Assembly: GCA_021413965.1 (NCBI GenBank)
Contig: JAIOPI010000015.1
Coordinates: 186,001-250,000 of the forward strand
Origin: Lentisphaerota bacterium
GTDB lineage: Bacteria; Verrucomicrobiota; Kiritimatiellia; UBA8416; JAIOPI01
Direction of reading: 5' to 3'
Length of the DNA: 64,000 nucleotides
Shown: piece by piece, positions 24,989 to 32,962 of the stretch
How the letters are laid out: each line of letters begins with the position of its first letter
Position numbering within the stretch: the first letter of the stretch is position 1
The notes under the pieces: model-generated
Told to the model about the DNA's origin: nothing
The model's database searches: none
Seen by the model: the letters and a program-made list of their open reading frames with translations, nothing else
Position numbers and translations under genes: made by a program

Positions 24989-26965
24989 TCATACCCGGAT
25001 CGGCAGGATGATGAACTGCAAGCCCTGCTGGTAGAGCTTGCGCTGGATGTCGAAGATCGTGAAGTTGTGAAGCATGCGCGTGACCAGGGAATCGTTCTTG
25101 AAGACGAGTTGGCCCCCAAAGAAAACCGCCCCCGGGTATTTCTCGCTCAGCTGCGGCGCCAGTTTGGAGACCTCGTCCGTGACGTCCAGTCCCGAAACGG
25201 CAATGCTTTCGGCCTCGTAGCCGTGGTGCTTCATTAGCTCGGCATACCGCTGCACCTCGGCGGCCGTGTGCTTCCCAAGGGCATCCACCTCCTGGGCCCC
25301 CTTGAATGAGGCCGCGTCAATCACGCCCACCTGCACAAACACAAAGCGCCGGAACATCTGGCCAAACAGGCGAATGATGCCAAACACGGTATGCAGTCCG
25401 TACCCGCCGTACCCGTTCACCAGCACCACGGCCGTGCGCGCCTGAACGCCCTGCTGCAGGGGCGGCAGTTGCTTGGCCGACTCCTCGAACACCATCTCGG
25501 ACACTTCAACCAATGCGTCGAGACGCTTCAAACTGTCCCGCGTCTGCAGGTACTCCTTCTTGATGAAGCGCACGATGAGGACCAGCGCCATCGTCACGAC
25601 CAGTGTAATCCACCCGCCCTCCCCGAACTTCACAATAACCAGGCTGGCCAGGATCATCAGCGTCAGCGCCAACCCCAGCACGCTGAGGCCAAGCTTGCGC
25701 AGGCGCCGCTGGCGCGGGATGTCCGCCTTCAACCAGTAACGCACCATGCCCGATTGAGACAGCGAGAAGGTGATGAATACGTTGATACTGTAGAGCACCA
25801 CCAGCAGGTCCACCGACCCGTGGGTCAGGATCAGGGTCAAGAGCCCCGACACGCCGATCAGGACGATGCCGTTCTGCACGACAAGCCGATTGCTGAGCAG
25901 GGCAAAGCGAGCCGGCACCCAACGGTCCTTGGCCATGTTGGCCAGCACGCTGGGACCGCCAAAAAACCCCGTCTGGGCGGCGACGAACAGCAGCGTACCT
26001 TCCGAGATCAGCGTAACCATGAGAAACGCATTGGCCAGCCAGTCGGGCCAGCCAGCCACGACCCGCTGCGTGACCAGCGCATTGAGCGTGCGGCCCGGAG
26101 TCTCTTCCACCCGGTATAGCAGATAGGCCAGCATCAGCCCCACCACCATGAACGACAGCGAAACCGCCATGTACCGCATGGTCCGGTGAGCCGTCTTGAC
26201 TTTGGGCTCACGCAGAATTGACAAGCCGTTGCTGACGGCCTCGATGCCCGTATAGGTACCCGCACCCATCGTATACGCGCGCAGCAGTACCAGGAACATC
26301 CCTGCCCAACCGAGTTTGGACTGCGCTTCGTGGACGTTGGCGATCAAACCGCTCGGAATATCCCCGAGATGCCCCAGATTCCCGAAGATCGCGTACGCAA
26401 TGATGAAAATATGGGTCAGCAAAAAGGCCGCAAATATCGGCAACAGCGGAAGGACGGACTCCTTGACTCCACGCATGTTCAGGCCAATGAGGACCAACAC
26501 GACGGCCGCCCCAAAGTACAGTTTGTGAACCTGCCACTCCACCGGCAGAAAGCTGAAGACGGCATCCGTCCCGCTGGCAACCGAGATCGCGATCGTCAGG
26601 ACGTAGTCAATCAGCAGGGCACAGCCCGAAACCATGCCCGCGGTCGGCGAAAGCAGTTTGCTCGCGACCAGGTAACCGCCCCCTCCTGTGGGAAACAGCT
26701 CGATGATCTGGAGGTAGCTGGCGCTGATGAGAAACACGGTGAAGGCAGAGGCCAGCGCAATGATGATGCTGAAGTAGGGATATTGCGCGAGCGCCAGAAA
26801 CGCTTCCGACGGGCCATAGCAGGACGAAGACAACCCGTCTGACCCAAGTCCCACCCACGCAAACAAGGCAATCAGGGACAGGGAGTGGAAGACGGAGGGA
26901 TGAAGCGGATCTCGCTTGGGCCCCATCAACAGATTTACGAACCACCGTCCGAACGATCGCATCAT
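24989..26965 (-). CDS. APC-superfamily transporter, KimA-like (potassium uptake candidate)
   Basis: A 658-residue polytopic protein of the amino acid-polyamine-organocation superfamily. About 12 hydrophobic segments lie in residues 28-465 (e.g. FSIIIALASAFTVFLISASY, LYFGAAVVLVLIGLN), followed by a ~190-residue soluble C-terminal domain. The size, GLGSDGLSSSCYGPSEAF near TM1, and the long cytoplasmic tail resemble KimA/YdaO, the c-di-AMP-regulated high-affinity K+ transporter of Bacillus subtilis. The substrate is inferred from this resemblance. The gene stands alone, with a 458-bp region upstream holding a strong hairpin, which would suit leader-based control. MM at the start leaves two near-equivalent ATGs (26965, 26962); AAAGG lies just upstream. 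Confidence 0.85.
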   Translation of the reverse strand: MMRSFGRWFVNLLMGPKRDPLHPSVFHSLSLIALFAWVGLGSDGLSSSCYGPSEAFLALAQYPYFSIIIALASAFTVFLISASYLQIIELFPTGGGGYLVASKLLSPTAGMVSGCALLIDYVLTIAISVASGTDAVFSFLPVEWQVHKLYFGAAVVLVLIGLNMRGVKESVLPLLPIFAAFLLTHIFIIAYAIFGNLGHLGDIPSGLIANVHEAQSKLGWAGMFLVLLRAYTMGAGTYTGIEAVSNGLSILREPKVKTAHRTMRYMAVSLSFMVVGLMLAYLLYRVEETPGRTLNALVTQRVVAGWPDWLANAFLMVTLISEGTLLFVAAQTGFFGGPSVLANMAKDRWVPARFALLSNRLVVQNGIVLIGVSGLLTLILTHGSVDLLVVLYSINVFITFSLSQSGMVRYWLKADIPRQRRLRKLGLSVLGLALTLMILASLVIVKFGEGGWITLVVTMALVLIVRFIKKEYLQTRDSLKRLDALVEVSEMVFEESAKQLPPLQQGVQARTAVVLVNGYGGYGLHTVFGIIRLFGQMFRRFVFVQVGVIDAASFKGAQEVDALGKHTAAEVQRYAELMKHHGYEAESIAVSGLDVTDEVSKLAPQLSEKYPGAVFFGGQLVFKNDSLVTRMLHNFTIFDIQRKLYQQGLQFIILPIRV

Positions 26966-27125
26966 AGCCTTTGATAGGGACCGACGAGTCCACTCCGCCC
27001 GCGTGGCGGCAGCGGGCGAAAGGGGCTAGGAAATCAGGTTCAGGCTACAAGTGCAATGCGTTTCATTCGCCCCGTTTGAGACACCGACACACCGGTCGTG
27101 CTCATCGGATGGGATAAAATACCCG

Positions 27126-27170
27126 CATCGGGCTGCTGAAGTACCCTCGAACAACTCCAGCAGCCCGATG
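27126..27170 (-). promoter_or_regulatory. Long perfect hairpin in the KimA-like leader
   Basis: CATCGGGCTGCTG (27126-27138) is perfectly inverted at 27158-27170 (CAGCAGCCCGATG), and inside it a G-T wobble plus AGT/ACT extend the stem to 17 bp with an 11-nt loop. On the minus strand the stem is followed by CGGGTATTTT, so it could be a weak intrinsic terminator of nadB or an attenuator in the leader of the downstream transporter gene. Confidence 0.6.
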
Positions 27171-27232
27171 GGGCGCGGCACGAACGACCCACAAAAGAGG
27201 CGGCCCGTCGGCCTACCCCTCACACCACCGAC

Positions 27233-27262
27233 AATCTACACCTCTCCCACTGGCGCGATCAA
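27233..27262 (-). promoter_or_regulatory. Candidate promoter giving a ~260-nt leader to the KimA-like gene
   Basis: Minus strand TTGATC (plus 27257-27262), 18-nt spacer, TAGATT (plus 27233-27238). Transcription from here would include the 27126-27170 hairpin before reaching the start codon at 26965. Confidence 0.35.
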
Positions 27263-27423
27263 GTAGATATACGATTATTTGGTGCTTATTTATTCTCCGA
27301 CTCAGGGACCCGCAATCGCAGCCAAACCCAGCAATTCAGGCAATTTGGAGGAAAGAGTGGCGCATCGCCTTATGATTGAAGCACCAATCGGAAGAATGAC
27401 GGGCGCGGCGCCTGCGCAGTCTA

Positions 27424-29031
27424 TTAAACATGCCCGCCCGGACCGTCGCTGATCACCGTGTCAACCGCCACCGCCGCCGTCTCAGGGTAGTCCAGCGTGT
27501 AGTGCAGCCCGCGACTCTCATGCCGCAACTGCGCGGAGCGGATGATCAGATCCGCCACGTCGGCAATGTTGCGTAACTCCAGAATGTCCGGCGTCACGAG
27601 GTAGTCAAGGTAGTACTCGCGAATCTCACGCCTCAGATTCTTGATGCGCGTCCGCGCGCGCTCGAGCCGCTTGTTCGTGCGCACAATGCCCACGTAGTCC
27701 CACATGCAGGTGCGCACTTCGTTCCAATTGTGCTCGACGACCACCGTCTCGTCGCTCGGCACCGCCGCCCCCAGCTCCCAGTCGGGAATCGCCGGCAGCG
27801 ATCGTGACGGCGGCGGGTCCTCGGCAATCGCCGCGCTGAGCTCGTGGGAGCAAACCAAGGCCTCCAGCAGCGAATTGCTCGCCAGGCGATTGGCCCCGTG
27901 CAGCCCCGTACACGACACTTCGCCGCACGCATACAGCCCCGGCACGGCCGTTCGCCCATCGACCCCGGCCTCCAGCCCGCCGCAGAAATAGTGCGCGGCC
28001 GGCACCACCGGGATGAGATCGTGCGCCATGTTGATCCCAAAACGCTCGCAGGCCTTGAATATATTCGGGAAGCGCTCGCGCAGGAAAGACTCCGGCTGAT
28101 GGCGGATGTCCAGGTAGGCGCAAGGCGCTCCCGTGGCCTTCATCTCGGAATCGATCGCGCGCGCCACAATGTCTCGCGGCGCCAACGGCCCGCGCGGATC
28201 GTACTTCTCGGCAAAGGAGGAACCGTCGGCCCGCACCAGCCGAGCCCCCTCCCCACGCACCGCCTCACTGATCAAAAACGACTTCGCATCCGGATGGTAG
28301 AGGCACGTCGGGTGGAACTGGATGAACTCCATGTTCTTGATCGGCACCCCGGCGCGCCACCCCAGCGCCACACCGTCCGCCGTGGCCACGTCTGGATTGG
28401 ATGTGTACAGGTAGACCTTGCCGCCGCCACCCGTGGCTAGCACCACGTTCCGCGCACGCACGGCCACAATCTCGTTCGTTGCGCGATTCAGTATGTAAGC
28501 GCCCACGCAGCGGTTCTCGGCATCCAGCCCGAGCCAACTCGTGGTGATCAGGTCAATGGCAATGTGGTTCTCGCACAGCGTGATGGCCGGCGTCGCCGCC
28601 GCCTGCTCGACCAGCACGTCTTGAATGGCTCGCCCGGTGATGTCACCCGCATGCAGGATTCTCCGCTTCGAGTGCCCGCCTTCCTTGCCGAGGTCATATT
28701 CCTCCCAGGGCACCCCCACGCGCAGCGAAAACTGCAGCCCAAGCTTCTCCAACTCCGCCACCCGCTCCGGCCCGGCGGTCACAATCCGCTCCACGACCGC
28801 CGCGTCGCACAGCCCCGCCCCCGCGTCCAGCGTGTCGGCCACGTGCTTCCCGAAGCTGTCCTCTTCCGTCATCACGCAGGCAATGCCGCCCTGCGCATAA
28901 CTCGTGTTTGTCTCGCCGCGCTCTTTCTTGGTGACAACCAGCACCCGCCCCCGGCGCGCCAGGTGCAACGCCGACATCAGCCCGCCGAGCCCGCTGCCAA
29001 TCACCAGAAAATCCGTGTCAACAATACGCAT
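27424..29031 (-). CDS. nadB: L-aspartate oxidase
   Basis: A 535-residue FAD enzyme that oxidises L-aspartate to iminoaspartate, the first step of bacterial NAD synthesis. The FAD-binding GxGxxG is VIGSGLGGLMSALHLARRGR (residues 10-29); NTSYAQGGIACVM (42-54), AHYFCGGLEAGVDGRTAVPG and GEVSCTGLHGANRLASNSLL are the L-aspartate oxidase/fumarate reductase flavoprotein signatures. The C-terminal helical domain (LRREIREYYLDYL) is present. It lies 27 bp after a small lipoprotein gene, likely co-transcribed; nadE is elsewhere in this window (42575). No nadA or nadC is seen. Confidence 0.96.
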   Translation of the reverse strand: MRIVDTDFLVIGSGLGGLMSALHLARRGRVLVVTKKERGETNTSYAQGGIACVMTEEDSFGKHVADTLDAGAGLCDAAVVERIVTAGPERVAELEKLGLQFSLRVGVPWEEYDLGKEGGHSKRRILHAGDITGRAIQDVLVEQAAATPAITLCENHIAIDLITTSWLGLDAENRCVGAYILNRATNEIVAVRARNVVLATGGGGKVYLYTSNPDVATADGVALGWRAGVPIKNMEFIQFHPTCLYHPDAKSFLISEAVRGEGARLVRADGSSFAEKYDPRGPLAPRDIVARAIDSEMKATGAPCAYLDIRHQPESFLRERFPNIFKACERFGINMAHDLIPVVPAAHYFCGGLEAGVDGRTAVPGLYACGEVSCTGLHGANRLASNSLLEALVCSHELSAAIAEDPPPSRSLPAIPDWELGAAVPSDETVVVEHNWNEVRTCMWDYVGIVRTNKRLERARTRIKNLRREIREYYLDYLVTPDILELRNIADVADLIIRSAQLRHESRGLHYTLDYPETAAVAVDTVISDGPGGHV

Positions 29032-29058
29032 GAATTAGCGACGGCAAATGCACGCTCG

Positions 29059-29556
29059 TTAGCGGGAACCGACGGCCTTGATCCAGGGCGTCCATTTGTA
29101 GCCGGGCTTCAGGACCACGTCTTCGCCCATCACAAAAGACTCACCCGCCTTACCCTCAAAGGTCAACGTGACTTCCTGGATCCGGAAGTTCTTCAGCGGA
29201 CTGTATGCGGCATCATAGAACACACTCTTCGGCACTTCTTTCACCACCTTGATCACGTGCTTGCCCGGCAGCAATTCAATCCGGCGCACCACCTTGCCCT
29301 TGCCAAAGCGCATGTCCTTGCTCGCGTGGTAACTGTCGACGGACGTGACCGTCAGCCGCTCAGGGTTTGAGACGATCACAAGATCCGACGGATTCACGCT
29401 GTGCTGCTCGTACAGGCGCACCACCGGCGGAAACACAGAAGAACACCCCGATAGCAGGAACGCCACGCAACCAGCGGCCAGCGACGTCCGCAGGGCCCGT
29501 GCCAGCAGCATGCGTCCCGGTCGCCCCTGCCCTGATCCTGCTTTCACCATGTCCAT
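29059..29556 (-). CDS. Small predicted lipoprotein of unknown function
   Basis: A 165-residue protein with an N-terminal signal and lipobox (FLLSGC, Cys38), so predicted to be lipid-anchored after LspA processing. The mature part is ~125 residues, rich in beta-strand-like Val/Lys stretches (VVRRIELLPGKHVIKVV) that recall a PEGA-like or carbohydrate-binding strand pattern, but I do not recognise a family. GAGG lies 5 nt before the ATG at 29556; ATG 29550 or 29511 are alternatives. It is first in a probable operon with nadB, preceded by a TTGACC promoter candidate. Confidence 0.75.
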   Translation of the reverse strand: MDMVKAGSGQGRPGRMLLARALRTSLAAGCVAFLLSGCSSVFPPVVRLYEQHSVNPSDLVIVSNPERLTVTSVDSYHASKDMRFGKGKVVRRIELLPGKHVIKVVKEVPKSVFYDAAYSPLKNFRIQEVTLTFEGKAGESFVMGEDVVLKPGYKWTPWIKAVGSR

Positions 29557-29586
29557 CCCATCCTCGCCCGCGTTTCAGACTCACTC

Positions 29587-29615
29587 ACCCTACGACATTT
29601 CCACGGAGCGGTCAA
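29587..29615 (-). promoter_or_regulatory. Candidate promoter for the lipoprotein-nadB transcript
   Basis: Minus strand TTGACC (plus 29610-29615), 17-nt spacer, TAGGGT (plus 29587-29592), 31 bp before the start codon. It lies in the divergent space before the addB-like gene. Confidence 0.4.
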
Positions 29616-29790
29616 AAAGGAACGTGGATGATGGTGTTTTGGCTTATCCCCGTAAGCAAACACGAGCCGCGACCTCCTGAGTTAACCAGTCGCCGGGGTG
29701 CGAAGTCAGGCCGTGCCTGCGCCAGTCTCGGACCGCCCACGCAAAGTCGTGTACCCGTTTCAAAAAGCCGCTAAGCTTCCAGCGCCTCCT

Positions 29791-32673
29791 ATGCCTGTAC
29801 GACGTCACTTTTTAAACTGGGATGAGCCGGTCACCCGGCGCGTACGCGAATTCCTGCTGCCCGACGACGGGCTGCCCTGCGCCGACGCTCCCTATCGCGC
29901 AATCAATCTGCAGGATACGCTCGTCATCGTCCCCACGCGCCAGGCTGCCCGCCGCCTGTCTGCCGCCCTTGCGCAACATGGAGCCACCCACAGCCTGGCT
30001 CTCCTCTCCGCCCGCATCGTACCGCCCACTTTCCTCCTCCAACCCGACCCGGCCGACCCGCGCACCGCCAGCGCCACCGTCGTCGCCGCCGCATGGACCG
30101 ACCTCCTCCAGCATCTCCCGCCCGCCGAATGCCCCGCGCTACTCCCGGCCGCCGGCGGCACGCCCGACTTCGAATGGGCCCTGCGCACAGGCCAGCTCCT
30201 GCAGGATCTTCGTGAATCCCTCGCTGACGGCGCCTATCAGATGGCCGATGTCGTCCGACAGTTCGGCGACCAGCTCGAGGAACGCGAACGCTGGGAAAAC
30301 CTCGCCCGCCTGGAAACCCGTTATCTCGAACACCTTGCCCGCTGGAACTTGCTCGACCCCATCGCCGCCCGCATGGCTTATGCGCGCCGCCCCGCCCTGC
30401 CTCCAGGCGTCACACGCGTCGTCGTTGCCTCCGTCCCGGATCCCTCGCTCCTTCTCCTGCAGGCCCTGGCTACGCTGGCGAAGACCGTGCAGGTCGACAT
30501 CCTGATCCACGCACCCGCCGCCCTGGCCGCCACCTTCGATGATTGGGGCCGCCCCCGCCCCGACCACTGGACCGCCTGCCCAATCACCATTCCCGATCCC
30601 GCCCGCCAGCTCATTCTCGAGGAGTCGCCCCGCACCCAGAGTTCGCGCGTCGCCACCCTCCTCCACGGAACCGCCCCCGCGGACGTCGCGCTTGGCGTGC
30701 CCGACGCCACCGTCACGCCCTTCCTCGCCGCTGCCCTTGAAGAAACCGGCCTCGCCGCCTTCGATCCTGCCGACCGTTGCGTGAACGCGCACCCGCTCTA
30801 TGCGCTCATCGAATCCCTGACCGACCTCGCCGCGGACGACTCCTACCGCGCCCTCGCCCGCCTCCTCCGCCATCCTGACGTGCTTGCGCGCCTCGCCGCC
30901 GATGCCGCCGCCCCCACCGCGCATGCCAATCCCGCCATCGGCGTGCCTTGGCAATTGCTTACGCAACTCGACACGCTGCAAAACGACTGTCTCCCCGCCA
31001 GCCTCGCCGCCGTCGAGCGGGCCCTGCTCGCCTCCCCGCACGCCGATCCCCGCACCCCCTATCCCGAACTCCACGCTGCCGTCACCTTCCTGCTGCACCA
31101 TCTCGACGCCCTGCGCACCACGCCCGTCGAGTCGGCCCTGCGCGCGTTCCTCCAGGACATTTACCGCCATCGCGAACTCCATCCCCGCTCACGGGCCGAC
31201 GCCGAATTCGAGGCCGTCGCCGATAAGATCGATCGCGCCCTCCGCGAACTGGGCGATGCCCCCCCCCTCCCCGACCTGCAGACGCCCGCCAACGCCCTGC
31301 GCCTGCTCGAAGCCCGCCTCTCCACCGAGCACTACCACCCCGTTCCCGGCGAGGCGAACCTCGACCTCGAAGGATGGCTTGAGCTGCCCTGGAACCACGC
31401 CCCCCGACTTATCGTCACCGGTCTGAATGAAGGCTGCGTGCCCGACACCCGCATCGGCGACGCCTTCCTCCCCGAATCGCTCCGCGCCCTCCTCGCCCTG
31501 CGCGACGACGCCACCCGCCTCGCCCGCGACAGCTATCTCCTCGCCACCATGATCGCCTCCCGCCAATCTGCCGGCTCCGTCACCCTCATCACCGGCAAGC
31601 GCAGTGCCACCGGCGATCCCCTCAAGCCCTCACGCCTCCTCTTCCGCTGCCCCGACAGCGAACTGCGCGATCGCGCCGCCCAACTCTTTGGCAGCATGGA
31701 GTCCGGCCGCCCCAGCGTGCACTCGTCCGTCAGCTTCCGCCTCCAGGGAGCGCCACCACCCGATGTCCCGCCCGCCGCCCTCTGCCCCAAGCGCCTCCCC
31801 GTCACCGCCTTCCGTGCCTACCTCGACTGCCCGTTCCGCTTCTACCTCGCCTGGGGCCTCGGCATGGACTCGCTGGATGACCAGAAAACCGGCGTCGATG
31901 CACGCGACTTCGGCGTCCTCATGCACCATGTCCTCGAAGCCCTCGCCGATTCCGGGCTCTGGCGCTCGGCCGACGAACCCGCCATGCGCGCCTTCATGAA
32001 TGCCGAAACCGACCGGTGGGTCACGCACCGCTTCGGCGCCAGTCCACCCCTCGCCGTCTCTCTCGCCGCCGACGCCGCCCGCCAGCGCCTCGGCGCCGCC
32101 GCCCGAACCCAAGTGGCCCTCACCCGCGACGGCTGGGAAATCCTGCACACCGAGCAGAAGCTCAGCATCGTCCTCGCCGGCCAGGAAGTCGTCGGCAAGA
32201 TCGACCGCATCGATCGTCATCGCGACACCGGCCAGTTGCGCATCATCGATTACAAAACCTCCGACCGCCCCGTCGCTGCGCCCGCCGCACACCTCGCCAA
32301 CGTGCGCCCCGATACGCCCGAGTTCGCCCTCGCCACGCCCGACGGCAAGAAACGCTGGATCGATCTGCAGCTGCCGCTCTACGTCGCCTTGCTCGGACAG
32401 ACACTCGGCCAGGCCACCGTCAACGTCGGCTACTTCAACCTGCCCAAGGCCACCACCGACACCGAGCTCACTCTGTGGCCCGATTTTTCCCCCGACCTCG
32501 TCGCCTCCGCCACCCGCTGCGCCGGGGAGGTCATCCGCCGCATCCACGCCCGCATCTTCTGGCCCCCCACTGAGCGCGTGGACTACGACAGGTTCGAGTC
32601 ACTCTTCCCCTCCTCCCCCGCAGAATGCTTCACACCCCCATTTCCAGAGACAAGCAAAGGGATTGCCCCGTGA
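29791..32673 (+). CDS. AddB-like helicase-nuclease subunit (PD-(D/E)XK family)
   Basis: A 960-residue protein that pairs with the AddA-like helicase 289 bp downstream, so a likely subunit of a RecBCD-type end-processing nuclease. The C-terminal nuclease domain is clear: CPFRFYLAWGLGM (~676-688), a GxxxH motif in FGVLMHHVLEAL, and IIDYKTSDRP near residue 819 (DxK). The N-terminal helicase-like part begins VPTRQAARRLSAAL without a Walker A, as in AddB subunits with inactive helicase motifs. Unlike B. subtilis AddB, no CxxCxxxxxC cluster follows the nuclease, so the Fe-S staple appears absent. I take ATG 29791 (MPVRRHFLNWDEP); an upstream GTG at 29698 adds unlike residues. Confidence 0.85.
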   Translation: MPVRRHFLNWDEPVTRRVREFLLPDDGLPCADAPYRAINLQDTLVIVPTRQAARRLSAALAQHGATHSLALLSARIVPPTFLLQPDPADPRTASATVVAAAWTDLLQHLPPAECPALLPAAGGTPDFEWALRTGQLLQDLRESLADGAYQMADVVRQFGDQLEERERWENLARLETRYLEHLARWNLLDPIAARMAYARRPALPPGVTRVVVASVPDPSLLLLQALATLAKTVQVDILIHAPAALAATFDDWGRPRPDHWTACPITIPDPARQLILEESPRTQSSRVATLLHGTAPADVALGVPDATVTPFLAAALEETGLAAFDPADRCVNAHPLYALIESLTDLAADDSYRALARLLRHPDVLARLAADAAAPTAHANPAIGVPWQLLTQLDTLQNDCLPASLAAVERALLASPHADPRTPYPELHAAVTFLLHHLDALRTTPVESALRAFLQDIYRHRELHPRSRADAEFEAVADKIDRALRELGDAPPLPDLQTPANALRLLEARLSTEHYHPVPGEANLDLEGWLELPWNHAPRLIVTGLNEGCVPDTRIGDAFLPESLRALLALRDDATRLARDSYLLATMIASRQSAGSVTLITGKRSATGDPLKPSRLLFRCPDSELRDRAAQLFGSMESGRPSVHSSVSFRLQGAPPPDVPPAALCPKRLPVTAFRAYLDCPFRFYLAWGLGMDSLDDQKTGVDARDFGVLMHHVLEALADSGLWRSADEPAMRAFMNAETDRWVTHRFGASPPLAVSLAADAARQRLGAAARTQVALTRDGWEILHTEQKLSIVLAGQEVVGKIDRIDRHRDTGQLRIIDYKTSDRPVAAPAAHLANVRPDTPEFALATPDGKKRWIDLQLPLYVALLGQTLGQATVNVGYFNLPKATTDTELTLWPDFSPDLVASATRCAGEVIRRIHARIFWPPTERVDYDRFESLFPSSPAECFTPPFPETSKGIAP

Positions 32674-32704
32674 CGGCTCACACGTCAATAACCCGTGGAC
32701 GTTT

Positions 32705-32882
32705 GGCGGGACATGTTCCCGCAGAGGCGCCGAGAACACGGCGAATGCCTTTTCCTGCCCGAACCGGTGAGAGGCCGGTTCGGGCCCAAATCGGTCACGC
32801 GAGTGCTCGAACCGCCCTCTCAGCGGTTCGAGCACCCACCAGACGCTCCCTGAACTCTGCGCCTCTGCGGGAACGTCCCGCC
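32705..32882. repeat. 178-bp palindromic element with two inner hairpins, addB-addA intergenic
   Basis: Outer arms 32705-32730 and 32859-32882 are complementary over 24 nt with a 2-nt bulge. Inside are hairpin 1 (32757-32785; 11-bp stem, loop TGAGAGG) and hairpin 2 (32803-32835; 12-bp stem GTGCTCGAACCG, loop CCCTCTCAG). The loops are complementary over 7 nt, and hairpin 2 is largely the reverse complement of hairpin 1, so the whole block is one large imperfect inverted repeat. It nearly fills the gap between two functionally linked genes. The right arm contains CTCTGCGCCTCTGCGGG, a short-repeat type often seen in intergenic mobile repeats. No coding capacity was seen. Confidence 0.85.
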
Positions 32883-32962
32883 GGGGAGATGACAACCGGA
32901 AGCCAGAACGACACGTTGATCTCCCCTCGCCTCACCGACCGTGCCGTTCCCGGAGGCCCCAC

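Larger units (their letters stand above)
26966..27423. other. 458-bp region without a convincing gene, upstream of the KimA-like gene
   Basis: This is the longest gene-poor stretch. It lies downstream of nadB and upstream of the KimA-like gene, both minus. It is less GC-rich around 27262-27300. It contains a minus-strand promoter candidate (27233-27262), a 17-bp hairpin (27126-27170) and, on the minus strand, a 65-codon frame (27026-27223) and, on the plus strand, a 71-codon frame (27051-27266); neither has a recognisable family or a clear ribosome binding site. I looked for the conserved blocks of the ydaO/c-di-AMP riboswitch and did not find them. It may be a structured leader, an unrecognised RNA or a decayed insertion. 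Confidence 0.5.

Noticed and set aside
27026-27266. Small ORFs of 65 (minus) and 71 (plus) codons in the KimA-like leader
   Set aside because: No Shine-Dalgarno, no recognisable family, and they overlap each other on opposite strands and a strong hairpin. Kept out of the gene list.
26966-27423. A ydaO-type c-di-AMP riboswitch ahead of the KimA-like gene
   Set aside because: The conserved blocks expected from memory were not found. The region is reported only as an unexplained leader.
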